From assembly GCF_014698045.1 (NCBI RefSeq), contig NZ_JACJSE010000013.1, positions 62,001-126,000 on the forward strand: a DNA stretch of 64,000 bases, read 5' to 3'. This document shows positions 46,492 to 55,833 of this stretch, in pieces (within the stretch, counting starts at the first letter, position 1; each line of letters begins with the position of its first letter). The position numbers and the translations under genes are program-made. A model generated the notes under the pieces. It was not told where the DNA came from. It did not search any database and saw only the letters and a program-made list of their open reading frames with translations. Source of the stretch: Aulosira sp. FACHB-615 (GTDB lineage: Bacteria > Cyanobacteriota > Cyanobacteriia > Cyanobacteriales > Nostocaceae).

Positions 46492-47064
46492 ATGTTGTGG
46501 CAGCCAGGATTAGCATTACTTTTAGGAATTTTATTATTCTGCTTGATTTACATAAAAACCAATCATCACAGAGTTATAAATCCCATTCCGGCTTTGATAT
46601 TGAGTATTTTTACTCTCTGTTTTCTGCCTGATACCGCCTTAGCCGTAGACTGGACTCATCCCTTGTCATTTAGTAATGCACAGTTGGCGAGAAGAGACTT
46701 TTCGGGAGAAACTTTGCAAGCGGCGGAATTTTCTAACGCGAATATGGAAATGGCGAACTTTACTGGTGCTGACTTGCGCGGAGCCGTCTTAAGTGCTTCA
46801 GTGATGACAAAAGCCAATCTTCACCAAGCCGATTTAACTAATGCGATGGTGGATCAGGTAAACTTAACAGGGGCAGATTTAAGTGATGCCATTTTTAAAG
46901 AAGCATTGTTACTTCGCGCCCTGTTTACAGATGTGAATATTCAAGGTGCAGACTTCACCGATGCAGTTTTGGATAGAGCGCAAATCAAAGAACTGTGCAG
47001 TAAAGCCAGTGGGGTAAATTCCAAAACTGGCGTAGATACCCGTGAATCTTTAGGATGTCGATGA
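46492..47064 (+). CDS. Pentapeptide-repeat membrane protein
   Basis: 190 aa. One or two N-terminal hydrophobic segments (LALLLGILLFCLIYIK, ALILSIFTLCFLPDTALA) are followed by A(N/D)(L/F)XX pentapeptides: AEFSNANMEMANFTGADLRGA, NLHQADLTNAMVDQVNLTGADL. Such repeats form a right-handed quadrilateral helix. The C-terminal ELCSKASGVNSKTGVDTRESL is a common ending in cyanobacterial members. Its last 10 bp overlap the purK start, so the two genes are probably translated from one mRNA. Confidence 0.85.
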   Translation: MLWQPGLALLLGILLFCLIYIKTNHHRVINPIPALILSIFTLCFLPDTALAVDWTHPLSFSNAQLARRDFSGETLQAAEFSNANMEMANFTGADLRGAVLSASVMTKANLHQADLTNAMVDQVNLTGADLSDAIFKEALLLRALFTDVNIQGADFTDAVLDRAQIKELCSKASGVNSKTGVDTRESLGCR

Positions 47065-48212
47065 AGCGTGTTGGTGTAATTGGTGGTGGGCAACTAGCCT
47101 GGATGATGGGGGATGCAGCGCAAAAACTAGGAGTAGAATTAATTGTACAGACTCCTAGTAAATTTGACCCGGCTGTAGCTATTGCCCAAGATACAGTGTT
47201 TGCGGCAATTGATAATGCAAAAGCCACAGAAATATTAGCCCAAAAAAGTGATGTCATCACCTTTGAAAATGAATTTGTTGACCTTGATGCTTTATCTTTA
47301 TTAGCTAATCAAGGTGTTTGCTTTCGTCCGAGGTTACAAGCTTTATCACCTTTATTAGACAAATATCATCAGCGTTGTTATTTGCGAGATTTAGGTTTAC
47401 CTGTACCGCAATTTTTTGCTGTGGATGATGTCGAGAATTTAGCATCCAAGCTAGAAGATTTGAGTTTTCCGGTTGTCTTAAAATCCCGTCGTCACGGTTA
47501 CGACGGACAAGGCACATTTATTATCCAAGATTTAGCAACTTTACAGGAAAAGTTAGCTCAAGCAGCAAATCAATCACAGTTCTTAATTGAAGAATTTGTA
47601 CCATTTGAACGAGAACTAGCGGTAATTGCAGCCCGTTCGGTAAATGGTGAAGTGGTTATCTATCCAGTGGTAGAAACTCAACAAGAACAACAAGTGTGTC
47701 GGCGCGTGATAGCACCTGCGGATATTACACCTAATCAAGCCGAACAAAGTCAAGCGATCGCCCATACCTTATTAAATAGCCTAGAAGTAGTCGGTATTTT
47801 TGGCATAGAGCTATTTCTCACCAAAGAAGGTAAAGTCTTAGTCAACGAAATAGCCCCCCGCACCCACAATTCAGGACATTTCTCAATAGATGCTTGCGAA
47901 ACTTCCCAATTTGAACAACACCTCAGAGCCGTGTGTGGTTTACCTTTGGGCAATCCTGACTTACACTGTCAAATGGCTATCATGGTCAACTTGCTGGGAT
48001 ATGAAAATTCTGAGAGTGACTATCAAAGCCAGCGCCAACAATTAGCCGCCATTCCCCAAGCCAGCGTTCACTGGTATGGCAAAACTACATCTCGTCCTGG
48101 GCGGAAATTGGGGCATGTTACAGTTTTGCTGAATGAATATAATCCAGAAACTGCAAATCATCTAGCCCACACCCTAGAATCTATTTGGTATCCCGTAAGA
48201 ATTACACAGTGA
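47055..48212 (+). CDS. purK: N5-carboxyaminoimidazole ribonucleotide synthase
   Basis: 385 aa. ATP-grasp enzyme with the N-terminal KRVGVIGGGQLAWMMGDAA, DVITFENEFVD, KYHQRCYLRDLGLPVPQF, VVLKSRRHGYDGQGTF (ATP-binding loop), EEFVPFERELAVI and NEIAPRTHNSGHFSIDACETSQFEQHLRAVCGLPLG. It carboxylates AIR with bicarbonate and ATP in purine synthesis. The start may be ATG 47055 or 47061; both overlap or abut the pentapeptide gene. Confidence 0.95.
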   Translation: MSMKRVGVIGGGQLAWMMGDAAQKLGVELIVQTPSKFDPAVAIAQDTVFAAIDNAKATEILAQKSDVITFENEFVDLDALSLLANQGVCFRPRLQALSPLLDKYHQRCYLRDLGLPVPQFFAVDDVENLASKLEDLSFPVVLKSRRHGYDGQGTFIIQDLATLQEKLAQAANQSQFLIEEFVPFERELAVIAARSVNGEVVIYPVVETQQEQQVCRRVIAPADITPNQAEQSQAIAHTLLNSLEVVGIFGIELFLTKEGKVLVNEIAPRTHNSGHFSIDACETSQFEQHLRAVCGLPLGNPDLHCQMAIMVNLLGYENSESDYQSQRQQLAAIPQASVHWYGKTTSRPGRKLGHVTVLLNEYNPETANHLAHTLESIWYPVRITQ

Positions 48213-48242
48213 TTCCTTCTTGGGTTTGTTCAATGATTAAGC

Positions 48243-48620
48243 CTAGTACAACAAGACAAAAGTAAAAAGCGCAAAGTAGGCGGTGTCGGTTTCCGTCCCG
48301 CCTAACTTTGTAAGGGATTTCCAACAAATAAATTATCCAATCTTGTGGGGTGGGCTTCTAGCCCGCCCTTGGCTAGGGGCGGACAAGATGTCCACCCCAC
48401 AAGAAAAAAGTCCCTAAGAAGGCAAAAGGAAAAAGAAATAATAACGATACCACAAGCCTTTTAGCAATTTCTTATGGTCACTGAGTTTCGGCTTCGCGGT
48501 AATCGAGCGAAGCGATGCACTGAGCTTGTCGTTCGCATAGCGTCTCCGGTAGGAGAAGTGTCGAGATTCAACTACCGCGTAGTCGAAGTGTGGTCTGTTT
48601 ATTTACGCCGACCTGTACTA
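48243..48620. repeat. CTAGTACA-type composite repeat, long copy
   Basis: Left end CTAGTACAACAAGACAAAAG, right end TTTACGCCGACCTGTACTA, whose final G is found after the MITE inserted at 48619. The interior includes smaller palindromes (GTCGGTTTCCGTCCCGCC; TTCGCATAGCGTCTCCGGTA) and the ATACCACAAGCCTTTTAGC block shared with 28587 and 43797. Confidence 0.65.
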
Positions 48621-48747
48621 TAGGACTCATATTTGATTTATGAAAAAAATCAGTACACCTAGATCAGCCGTCTTTCCTACTCCCTACTCCCCATTCCCTA
48701 CTCCCTACCTACATAACTAGATTCAGAAATCAAATCGGATTCCTATA
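48619..48747. mobile_element. MITE, TATAGGACTC family, copy 2 (nested, TA target)
   Basis: 129 bp, TATAGGACTCATATTTGATT to AATCGGATTCCTATA. Removing it with one TA rebuilds TGTACTAG, the right end of the neighbouring composite repeat, showing insertion at a TA dinucleotide. Confidence 0.8.
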
Positions 48748-48926
48748 GTAAACGCTATGATACCAAATCGCTCTGAAAGAGCTTTCAGCAAAAGCTTTAA
48801 CTCTATTCAGGAAAAACTCATTTTTTTGGCAGAAACATCGATTAAATTTGAACTGTGGAAAGTGCAAGGTATGAATCTACCTTGTCTGCCTAGTCTACCT
48901 TGTCTCTTTGGTTCATATATCAAGAT

Positions 48927-50105
48927 ATGACAATAAATTTTGCGGAAAGTTTTAAACGAAAATTAGTTGAATTTTTGGTCGCCAGAATTGACCCAGATTC
49001 ACTACATTTCCGGCTGACTGTTGGCATTATCTTAATTGTGACCCTGGGACTAAGTAGCTTTACACTCTGGGCTGGTTGGGAAATCAAAGAATGTTTGATG
49101 ATTGCTGATAAAAATTATGGAATATCTGACAATTATCAATTATTAACTGTGATTCAAAGTTTGGGAATGATGAGTATTTTTTCCCTGACTATCACCACAG
49201 TTTTGACTACTTTATTTATTAAGCGATCGCTCTTACCATTACAACAGATCAATCAATGGGCAGAAACCTGCACAACTGAACTCACTCCCCAGCAGTTAGG
49301 TTTAAATCAAACACCAACCGAAATTCAAGAATTAGCCCAGACATGGATAGAATTTTTAACCAAACTTTCTGAAGCCAAAGAACAGCAACGCCAGTTATTC
49401 AGTGATTTAGCCCACGAGTTACGCACACCCTTGAGTATGGTTTATGGATATCTGCAAAGAAGTCTCCAACGTAGCCATAATTTAGCCGCTTCCCAAAAAG
49501 AAACTCTCGAAATGGCTGTTTCTGATGCCGAAAGAATGAATCATATCCTCCAAGACTTACTAGACTTAGCACGGGCGGATAACAGCGCCATTCCCTGTCC
49601 CGGCGAAACTGAAACAATTTTACTTAATGATGTAGTTGTAGCCGTAGCCGAGATGACCGAAAAATTTCATCATCGGGAAATTCAGTTAAATATCACTTCC
49701 TTTCCTGTTCAAGTCAAAGCCGAACGCCAACAGCTAATGCAGATATTAAACCATCTGATTACCAATGCCGTGAAATATTCCGCTACTGGTGAGCCAATTA
49801 TTTTACAACTCACCCAAACGGAAGATTTGGCAATGATTCAAGTCAGCGACAAAGGATGTGGTATTCCCTTATTAGAACAGTCCCGCATTTTTGAACCATT
49901 TTATCGCCTAGATTCTTCTCGCACTCGTGCTACAGGCGGTACTGGTATGGGTTTATGTATCGTCAAACGCCTTGTAGAGTGTATTGGCGGTACAATTGAA
50001 CTCCGCTCGGAACTTGGGTATGGTAGTAGTTTTATCTTGAAATTACCTGCATTAGAAGTAAAAGGAAAAAAACCAGAAAATCTTATTCCCTACCTTCAAG
50101 AGTAA
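48927..50105 (+). CDS. Two-TM sensor histidine kinase (orphan)
   Basis: 392 aa from ATG 48927; an in-frame TTG at 48900 falls in a CCTTGTC tandem tract and is unlikely. TM1 (LTVGIILIVTLGLSSFTLWAG) and TM2 (MMSIFSLTITTVLTTLFI) enclose a short periplasmic loop of about 40 residues; a HAMP-like linker follows (LLPLQQINQWAETC). Kinase core: FSDLAHELRTPLSMVYGYL (H box), NHLITNAVKYSA (N box), DKGCGIP and GTGMGLCIVK (G boxes). No response regulator is adjacent. Confidence 0.92.
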   Translation: MTINFAESFKRKLVEFLVARIDPDSLHFRLTVGIILIVTLGLSSFTLWAGWEIKECLMIADKNYGISDNYQLLTVIQSLGMMSIFSLTITTVLTTLFIKRSLLPLQQINQWAETCTTELTPQQLGLNQTPTEIQELAQTWIEFLTKLSEAKEQQRQLFSDLAHELRTPLSMVYGYLQRSLQRSHNLAASQKETLEMAVSDAERMNHILQDLLDLARADNSAIPCPGETETILLNDVVVAVAEMTEKFHHREIQLNITSFPVQVKAERQQLMQILNHLITNAVKYSATGEPIILQLTQTEDLAMIQVSDKGCGIPLLEQSRIFEPFYRLDSSRTRATGGTGMGLCIVKRLVECIGGTIELRSELGYGSSFILKLPALEVKGKKPENLIPYLQE

Positions 50106-50130
50106 GTTCAAGAGTTAAATTTGATTGCTA

Positions 50131-50259
50131 TATAGGACTCATATTTGATTTATGAAAAAAATCAGTACACTCAGATCAGCAGTCTTTCCTACCCCCTACT
50201 CCCCATTCCCTACTCCCTGCTTACACAACTAGATTCAGGAATCAAACCGTATTCCTATA
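50131..50259. mobile_element. MITE, TATAGGACTC family, copy 3 (abuts a start codon)
   Basis: 129 bp, same length as copy 2. Its right-hand TA ends at 50259, which is the A of the GNAT start codon, so the element forms the whole 5-prime flank of that gene. It also makes a spurious in-frame N-terminal extension from 50145. Confidence 0.8.
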
Positions 50260-50711
50260 TGAACATTAACTTTAAACCAGGAGATAATAATGATGTTGAA
50301 ACACTTTTAGTTTTAATCCAAGAATTTTATCAACTAGATGGCTATCTCTCATTTAATGCAGTTGTTGTGCGTCATGCGTTGATGCAACTACTGAATGAAA
50401 AATCAATAGGTCAGGTTTGGTTAATTCAAGACCAAAGTCAAGCAATTGGTTATGTTATTCTCTCATTTGGCTATAGTTTAGAATACGGAGGACGAGATGC
50501 TTTTATTGATGAAATATATATTAATTCAGCTTATCAAGGTCAAGGCATTGGCAAACAAGCAATTAAGTTTTTAGAAGAGGTCTGCATTTCTCTGAATATT
50601 CAAGCATTACATTTAGAAGTTGAAAGAGAAAATATATCTGCCCAAAATTTTTATCACCGAGTGGGATTTAAAGATAGCGATCGCTATCTTATGACTAAAA
50701 AACTAAATTAA
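50259..50711 (+). CDS. GNAT-family N-acetyltransferase
   Basis: 150 aa from ATG 50259 (MNINFKPGDNNDVETLL). GNAT fold with VWLIQDQSQAIGYVILSFGYSLEYGGRDAFIDEIYI and the acetyl-CoA phosphate loop QGQGIGKQAIKFLEE, then LEVERENISAQNFYHRVGFKDSDR. Substrate unknown; the RimI-like C-terminus suggests an amine or protein N-terminus. 23 bp upstream of msrA, so probably co-transcribed with it. The upstream MITE lies immediately before the start and must now supply or interrupt the leader. Confidence 0.85.
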   Translation: MNINFKPGDNNDVETLLVLIQEFYQLDGYLSFNAVVVRHALMQLLNEKSIGQVWLIQDQSQAIGYVILSFGYSLEYGGRDAFIDEIYINSAYQGQGIGKQAIKFLEEVCISLNIQALHLEVERENISAQNFYHRVGFKDSDRYLMTKKLN

Positions 50712-50734
50712 TCATCAAAGGAATTTATATAAAT

Positions 50735-51412
50735 ATGTCAAATAGTAACTTGACACTTTCTCGCAACTTAGTACGCAACTTGTCCATCATATCTTTGAGT
50801 TTCATACTCTTGTATGGTGCAGCGCGTGTACTATTTCCCACTCCCGCCAGTGATATTTCCACCACTACACCCCAAACAAAGCAAATAGCCGTTTTTGGTG
50901 GTGGCTGCTTTTGGGGAATGGAAGCAGTGTTTGAGCATCTCAATGGTGTTTCTGATGTTGTTTCTGGCTTTTCTGGCGGCGATGCAATGACAGCAGACTA
51001 CTCACTTGTGAGTTCTGGCTTTACCAATCATGCGGAATCAGTAAAAATCACTTATGACCCCTCAAAAATTTCCTACGAACAACTATTAAAAATTTACTTT
51101 TTAGTAGCCCATGACCCAACACAGTTAAATCGCCAAGGGCCAGATTCTGGTAGACAATATCGTTCAGTAATATTTTTTGCAAACGACCAACAAAAGCAAG
51201 AAACACAAAAATATATTGATCAACTTAATCAACAGAAAATATTTGATCAAAAAATTGTTACCGAAATCAGTCCATTAAAAGGTTTTTACAAAGCAGAAGA
51301 ATACCATCAAAATTATATAGCTCGTAATCCTGATAGTCGCTATGTCGTAGCCCATGACCTACCAAAATTAGCTAAACTTCAAGCTACATTTCCGGAAATT
51401 TATAAAAAATAA
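50735..51412 (+). CDS. msrA: Peptide methionine-S-sulfoxide reductase A, exported form
   Basis: 225 aa. An N-terminal hydrophobic anchor or signal (LSIISLSFILLYGAARVLF) precedes the catalytic motif VFGGGCFWGMEAVF with nucleophile Cys58; later G.....Y..V..G.TNHAESV, DPTQLNRQGPD.GRQYRS and FYKAEEYHQNY are all family signatures. The C-terminal Cys recycling motif of some MsrA is not present. It reduces (S)-methionine sulfoxide in proteins, here probably in the periplasm. Confidence 0.95.
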   Translation: MSNSNLTLSRNLVRNLSIISLSFILLYGAARVLFPTPASDISTTTPQTKQIAVFGGGCFWGMEAVFEHLNGVSDVVSGFSGGDAMTADYSLVSSGFTNHAESVKITYDPSKISYEQLLKIYFLVAHDPTQLNRQGPDSGRQYRSVIFFANDQQKQETQKYIDQLNQQKIFDQKIVTEISPLKGFYKAEEYHQNYIARNPDSRYVVAHDLPKLAKLQATFPEIYKK

Positions 51413-51745
51413 GGAGACACTAAAAACCACCACCTATAAAGATGGTGGAACTCAGCACTTTGCTTGAAGAATAATTCAGAAGTCATACCATTTTGGATTT
51501 TAGATTTTGCGAAAAGTTGCGTGGGCGGGTTCCCCGACTTGAGCAAACTTTTCAAGACAGATTTTGGATTGGGTAAGGGTTGATTGGTAAGCTTTTGAGC
51601 CATCCATTTGTCGCAATCATTTTTTAATTTGGTATCAGAATTCAGGAGTCAGAATCAATTAGTAGCGGTCTTCAACCCGCTTATTCATCCGGCGGCGATG
51701 CACTGAGCTTGACGAAATATCGTACTTCCTTCTGACTCCTGAATT

Positions 51746-53662
51746 CTATGTAGATAAAATGGTACTAACTTCTTTCAAATAAACTCTGGTAAATGGTTCA
51801 TCTTCGCCCAAGGTGTAGTCTTCAATTAATCCTTTGCGTTTAATGGAAATATCATTACCTTTTTTAATGACCACTGTTGAACCATCCACTAAATCACGCA
51901 CTAACATCATTTCCGTTTCAGTGGGGTTATCTAAGATTACAATATTACTGCCTTGATAAAACATCCCTTCTGTATTTAAAGTTTCTGAGTCATATTCTGC
52001 AATTAACAAATCAAGTTTGGGATTCCGCAGTAAACTTTGAATATTGCTGTTGTAATCTGGACGCAAAACTTTTTGGGAGCGATTGATCAAAACAGCTTCC
52101 CGACATACAGCACCTATTGTCCATTCTGGATGCTGCAATAAAATATGGTCAATTGTGGTTTGTAGTTCTTGAACTGAGATTTTGTTAAAGGTAATAGTAG
52201 GAATCCTCGCATCAATTCCCGATGTAAAAAAAGTTTCGAGGATGCGGGATGGGACATCAATACTTTCACCTACGGCGGGGTTGAGGTGCATTAAAATACC
52301 GGGTGCAGCATTAATTTCTAAGATGGCAAAGTTACCTTGTTTCCAAGATTCCGCTAAGTCTTCGGTAATCACATCAATACCCAGACAAGTTAACCGAAAA
52401 TGTTGGGCAATGTCTTGCGCCAAGATAATATTATCGTCATGAATTGTGTGGGTAGCATTGATACTCATACCACCAGCAGAAAGATTAGCAACTTTCCTTA
52501 AAAAGACACTTCTACCTTTTTCGAGGACACTTTTTAAAGACAAACGCTGTTCCTCTAAATACAGTTCCATCGCCTCATCAATTTGAATTTTGCTCATTGC
52601 TGAGGTGGGTGAGTCTAAACGTTCTGGTTTGCGATTTTCTTGGCGAATTAATTCGTGAATGCTGGAGTAACCATCACCTGTGACGGATGCGGGACGGCGT
52701 TCTGTGGCTGCAACAAATTTACCGTTGACACACAGCAAGCGAAAATCTTTACCAGTAATGCTTTTTTCGACAATTATCCTTGTAGGTTGATTTTCTGGAA
52801 TGGCGGTTAAGGCGCGATCGTAAGCTGATTCTAACTCGTAGGAGTCTTGTACGGCGGCGGTGACACCGATTCCTTTATGACCAACTACAGGTTTAACGGC
52901 GACGGGGTAGCCAATTTCTCTAGCTACTATCAAGGCTTCTTTTTCAGTAGTGACGATTTCACCTTGGGGAACTGGAAAACCTAAGTTACCCAAAAAGTCT
53001 TTACAGTCGTCTTTGCGGGTGGTGAAGTCGGAATCTATATGGCTATCACAGTCAAAAGTTGTGGCGACACCCCGGACTTGTTTTTTCCCCCAGCCGTATT
53101 GCATTAATCCTTCATCCCAAAGATAAAAGGTGGGGATACCTTTTTCATCGGCGGTGCGTAACAAGGCGTAAACGGTGGGGCCACCATAGACAGATTCGCG
53201 GAATCTGGTTTGTAAGCTGACTAGTTGGTCATCCAACAGAAAATCTTCGTCTTGCCCGATCGCTTCAAACCAATCCCAAATACAATAAATTACGGCTCTG
53301 GTTGTGCGGGGATGCAGTGATTGAATACTAATGCGGGTAAATTTGTCCTCTGGTTTCACATAGAAGTGAGTGAGGTGCAAATCCATGTCTAACTTTCCCA
53401 CTTCTGAGGCGGTGCGTGCAAACAAATGAGCATAAGATTCATAAGTTTGATTACCTAACAGGGGATAGCGATCGCTAATTTTTTTAACATAGTCTTCAAT
53501 GGGCAAAGGTTCTCTATACCCAGTCAGCACAAAATCAAATACTAGTGCGCCTCTATCTAAATAGGGGTTCGGCCCGGCATAATGCTGGAAGTTGAAAACA
53601 TCAAACACATCTGTTCTTCTGGCATTCACACGGACTACATTGGTACTTTTTTCTTGAATCAT
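51746..53662 (-). CDS. Cyanophycin synthetase 2-like ATP-grasp ligase
   Basis: 638 aa, clearly shorter than CphA1 (about 870-900). The N-terminal region resembles CphA (YGGPTVYALLRTADEKGIP, YGWGKKQVRGVAT). The ATP-grasp core is complete: GNLGFPVPQGEIV, YPVAVKPVVGHKGIGV, IIVEKSITGKDFRLLCVNG, ERRPASVTGDG, FAILEINAAPGILMHL. The C-terminus (about 490-638) looks like a shortened Mur-ligase domain (IGAVCREAVLINRSQ, LLRNPKLDLLIAEYDSETL) with no GTNGKT P-loop. That build fits CphA2, which polymerises beta-Asp-Arg dipeptides. A divergent small gene and cyanophycinase follow. Confidence 0.7.
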   Translation of the reverse strand: MIQEKSTNVVRVNARRTDVFDVFNFQHYAGPNPYLDRGALVFDFVLTGYREPLPIEDYVKKISDRYPLLGNQTYESYAHLFARTASEVGKLDMDLHLTHFYVKPEDKFTRISIQSLHPRTTRAVIYCIWDWFEAIGQDEDFLLDDQLVSLQTRFRESVYGGPTVYALLRTADEKGIPTFYLWDEGLMQYGWGKKQVRGVATTFDCDSHIDSDFTTRKDDCKDFLGNLGFPVPQGEIVTTEKEALIVAREIGYPVAVKPVVGHKGIGVTAAVQDSYELESAYDRALTAIPENQPTRIIVEKSITGKDFRLLCVNGKFVAATERRPASVTGDGYSSIHELIRQENRKPERLDSPTSAMSKIQIDEAMELYLEEQRLSLKSVLEKGRSVFLRKVANLSAGGMSINATHTIHDDNIILAQDIAQHFRLTCLGIDVITEDLAESWKQGNFAILEINAAPGILMHLNPAVGESIDVPSRILETFFTSGIDARIPTITFNKISVQELQTTIDHILLQHPEWTIGAVCREAVLINRSQKVLRPDYNSNIQSLLRNPKLDLLIAEYDSETLNTEGMFYQGSNIVILDNPTETEMMLVRDLVDGSTVVIKKGNDISIKRKGLIEDYTLGEDEPFTRVYLKEVSTILST

Positions 53663-53981
53663 TGATTCTCAACCTTTGCTAAACACCCTGAAATTTCAAC
53701 TGTAATTTGTGGTTGCTTAGACTCAATCAATTATTGTAAATTGATTCACATTAGCTTAGGCAATCTGTAACTTTCTTCTTATACTTTGTTAATTTCACCC
53801 TAAATCGATTTATTAAGTATTTTCAACTATCTCAGGGCATAAATAAATTTCTGTGGGTTTGACTCAAATCAATAGGATTCTACACGCAATTGGTCAAGAT
53901 AAAAATATAACCTTTGAAGGGTGCTTTTTGATTCAGAAAAATATATAAGTAGAAAAATAGGGTTAGAGGAGACAGCCAAAC
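53663..53981. other. Divergent promoter region of the cyanophycin cluster
   Basis: 319 bp, AT-rich, with nothing but the putative divergent promoters; no palindromic NtcA site (GTA-N8-TAC) found by eye. Confidence 0.35.
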
Positions 53982-54185
53982 ATGAATAGCACAAAAGCTG
54001 CTCTCAGAGATGAAGTGAGACAACTCGCCGAGGAAGCTTTTCACTGTAAACTGATTTCTGGCTATGGTGATGGCCCAGATATCAACGAATTTCAAATTGT
54101 CTATCAAGGTAAACCACGACATTTACCTCTGGAACAAGCGCGTCTATTTTTAGTTAACTTACTTTACAAAATTCGCCCGCAGTAG
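53982..54185 (+). CDS. Small conserved cyanobacterial protein (67 aa)
   Basis: ATG 53982 is preceded by GAGGAG. The 67 residues (for example ALRDEVRQLAEEAFHCKL, ISGYGDGPDINEFQIVYQGK, HLPLEQARLFLVNLLYKIRP) are compact, with a helix-strand-helix look and no signal peptide. I do not recognise the family. Its place between a CphA-like ligase and cyanophycinase suggests a role near cyanophycin metabolism, but that is inference from position only. Confidence 0.65.
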   Translation: MNSTKAALRDEVRQLAEEAFHCKLISGYGDGPDINEFQIVYQGKPRHLPLEQARLFLVNLLYKIRPQ

Positions 54186-54199
54186 CAATTTCCCTGAAT

Positions 54200-54225
54200 A
54201 AATGTGGAGATTATTATCCACATTT
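54200..54225 (+). terminator. Hairpin after the 67-aa gene
   Basis: Stem AAATGTGGA / TCCACATTT, 8-nt loop, 14 bp after the stop; moderate AT-rich terminator. Confidence 0.45.
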
Positions 54226-54666
54226 ATAGCGTTTTGTGGTTGAGTGCAGTACAAGTTGATAGGGGATAGAGGCTAGATTGATTTACTTCATTGGAATGAA
54301 AAACGCTATATAATTTCAGGGCAGTAAAAAAGCCCGTTCGAGAAGAGGGATAAATACATTCTTAATACATTAGTGATTGGTAATTCTGCTAAATAAATTA
54401 CCAATTACTGCTATGCTTTTCTATCTCTTTGGGTCTTATTGTTGTAGCAATTGTTATGACGAGCATTGAGCGTAGTCGAAAGGCGTATTCTAAATAATTA
54501 TGTCCACCTACTTATTCATGAGATTTAAGTATACATAGAATTATACAAATTTTAGCTTCTCCTATTAAAAATTAATCTACCAAAGGGCTGATTGGATTGT
54601 CGTAATTGTCATGTTTTATTGAAATTAATTAAATTAAATTCTTAATCCGGTTATCCGGGAGGCATT
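54226..54666. other. Region upstream of cyanophycinase, no feature identified
   Basis: Nothing structured apart from a weak ATTACCAATTACTG repeat near 54380. The last 30 bp include GGGAGGC before the cyanophycinase ATG, a usable ribosome site. Confidence 0.35.
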
Positions 54667-55518
54667 ATGACAGAGGCTACACATCAAAGCCAGTTGGTAA
54701 TTATTGGCGGTGCAGAAGATAAAGAAGGCGATTGCGTGATTCTGCGAGAATTTGTCCGTCGGGCTGGAGGTACAAAAGCCAATATTGTAATTATGACAGC
54801 CGCAACCGAATTACCTAGAGAGGTGGGCGAAAATTACATTCGAGTTTTTGAACGCTTAGGTGCAGAAAACGTCAGAATTATTGATACAGAAACTCGTGAA
54901 GATGCCTCTTCTTCGACTGCTTTAGAAGCAATTAGTAAAGCAACTGGGATATTTTTTACTGGTGGAGACCAAGCCAGAATTACTAGCATCCTCAAAGATA
55001 CCGAAATTGATGCGGCGATTCACAAACGTTACGCGGAAGGCGCAGTAATCGCCGGGACGAGTGCGGGTGCGGCGGTAATGCCCGATAAAATGATTGTTGA
55101 GGGTGATTCTCAAAGTACACCCAGGATGGAAATTGTGGAAATGGGGCCAGGCCTTGGTTTTCTTCCAGGGGTGGTGATTGACCAACATTTCTTGCAACGG
55201 GGACGCTTAGGACGTTTGATTACAGCCTTAGTCCGTGAACCTGCGGTGTTAGGATTTGGGATTGATGAGAATACTGCGATCGCAATCACTGATGACCAAA
55301 TCGAAATTATTGGTGAAGGTTCAGTCACAATCGTCGATGAATCTGAATCTACATATAACAACGCAGATACAATTCTCCGCGATGAACCTTTAGCAATTTG
55401 CGGTGCGAAGTTACACATTTTGCCACATGGTTATAAATTTAACTTAAAAACGCGGCAGGCAATTCTGACTAATGGTGTTGTTGCTAGTGAAGCTGTGAAT
55501 GAGTCTGTAGCAGTATAG
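54667..55518 (+). CDS. cphB: Cyanophycinase
   Basis: 283 aa, normal length. Peptidase S51 fold: QLVIIGGAEDKEGDCVILREFV at the start, GIFFTGGDQ and the nucleophile elbow AVIAGTSAGAAVMPD with Ser132, matching the catalytic Ser position in Synechocystis CphB; VIDQHFLQRGRLGRL follows. The enzyme exo-degrades cyanophycin to beta-Asp-Arg dipeptides, which a CphA2-type enzyme could reuse. The CphA2-like gene lies about 1 kb away on the opposite strand. Confidence 0.96.
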   Translation: MTEATHQSQLVIIGGAEDKEGDCVILREFVRRAGGTKANIVIMTAATELPREVGENYIRVFERLGAENVRIIDTETREDASSSTALEAISKATGIFFTGGDQARITSILKDTEIDAAIHKRYAEGAVIAGTSAGAAVMPDKMIVEGDSQSTPRMEIVEMGPGLGFLPGVVIDQHFLQRGRLGRLITALVREPAVLGFGIDENTAIAITDDQIEIIGEGSVTIVDESESTYNNADTILRDEPLAICGAKLHILPHGYKFNLKTRQAILTNGVVASEAVNESVAV

Positions 55519-55524
55519 AGATAC

Positions 55525-55553
55525 GGGTGTAGGGGTTTTGAACACCTACACCC
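55525..55553 (+). terminator. Hairpin after cyanophycinase
   Basis: Stem GGGTGTAGG / CCTACACCC with an 11-nt loop directly after the cphB stop; similar GGTGTAGGGGTGTAAGGG text at 120-140 suggests a dispersed repeat that also serves as a terminator. Confidence 0.5.
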
Positions 55554-55833
55554 CTACACCCTTAATTTTGCATTTTCTTGCGTAAATTCTGATAACTCTA
55601 GTCACTGAGTAAATACTATGAGCAAAATGATAGTTAGTTTGAGCGATCGCTAACTTTACAAGTGCTGCACTATGCAACAAAATAAAATCAAAAAAGCAGT
55701 GAAACAATGATTAATTTGAGAAATATTTGAATAAGAATTCAGAAGTCAGATATAATATCCCTAAAAAAATTACAAATAAATCTACTCCCTACTCCCCACC
55801 TCAATAGGTAAATGCACCTTATTGACTACATAT

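Noticed and set aside
50145..50258. Upstream start for the GNAT gene
   Set aside because: The 38 extra residues are encoded by the MITE; the GNAT domain begins at ATG 50259.
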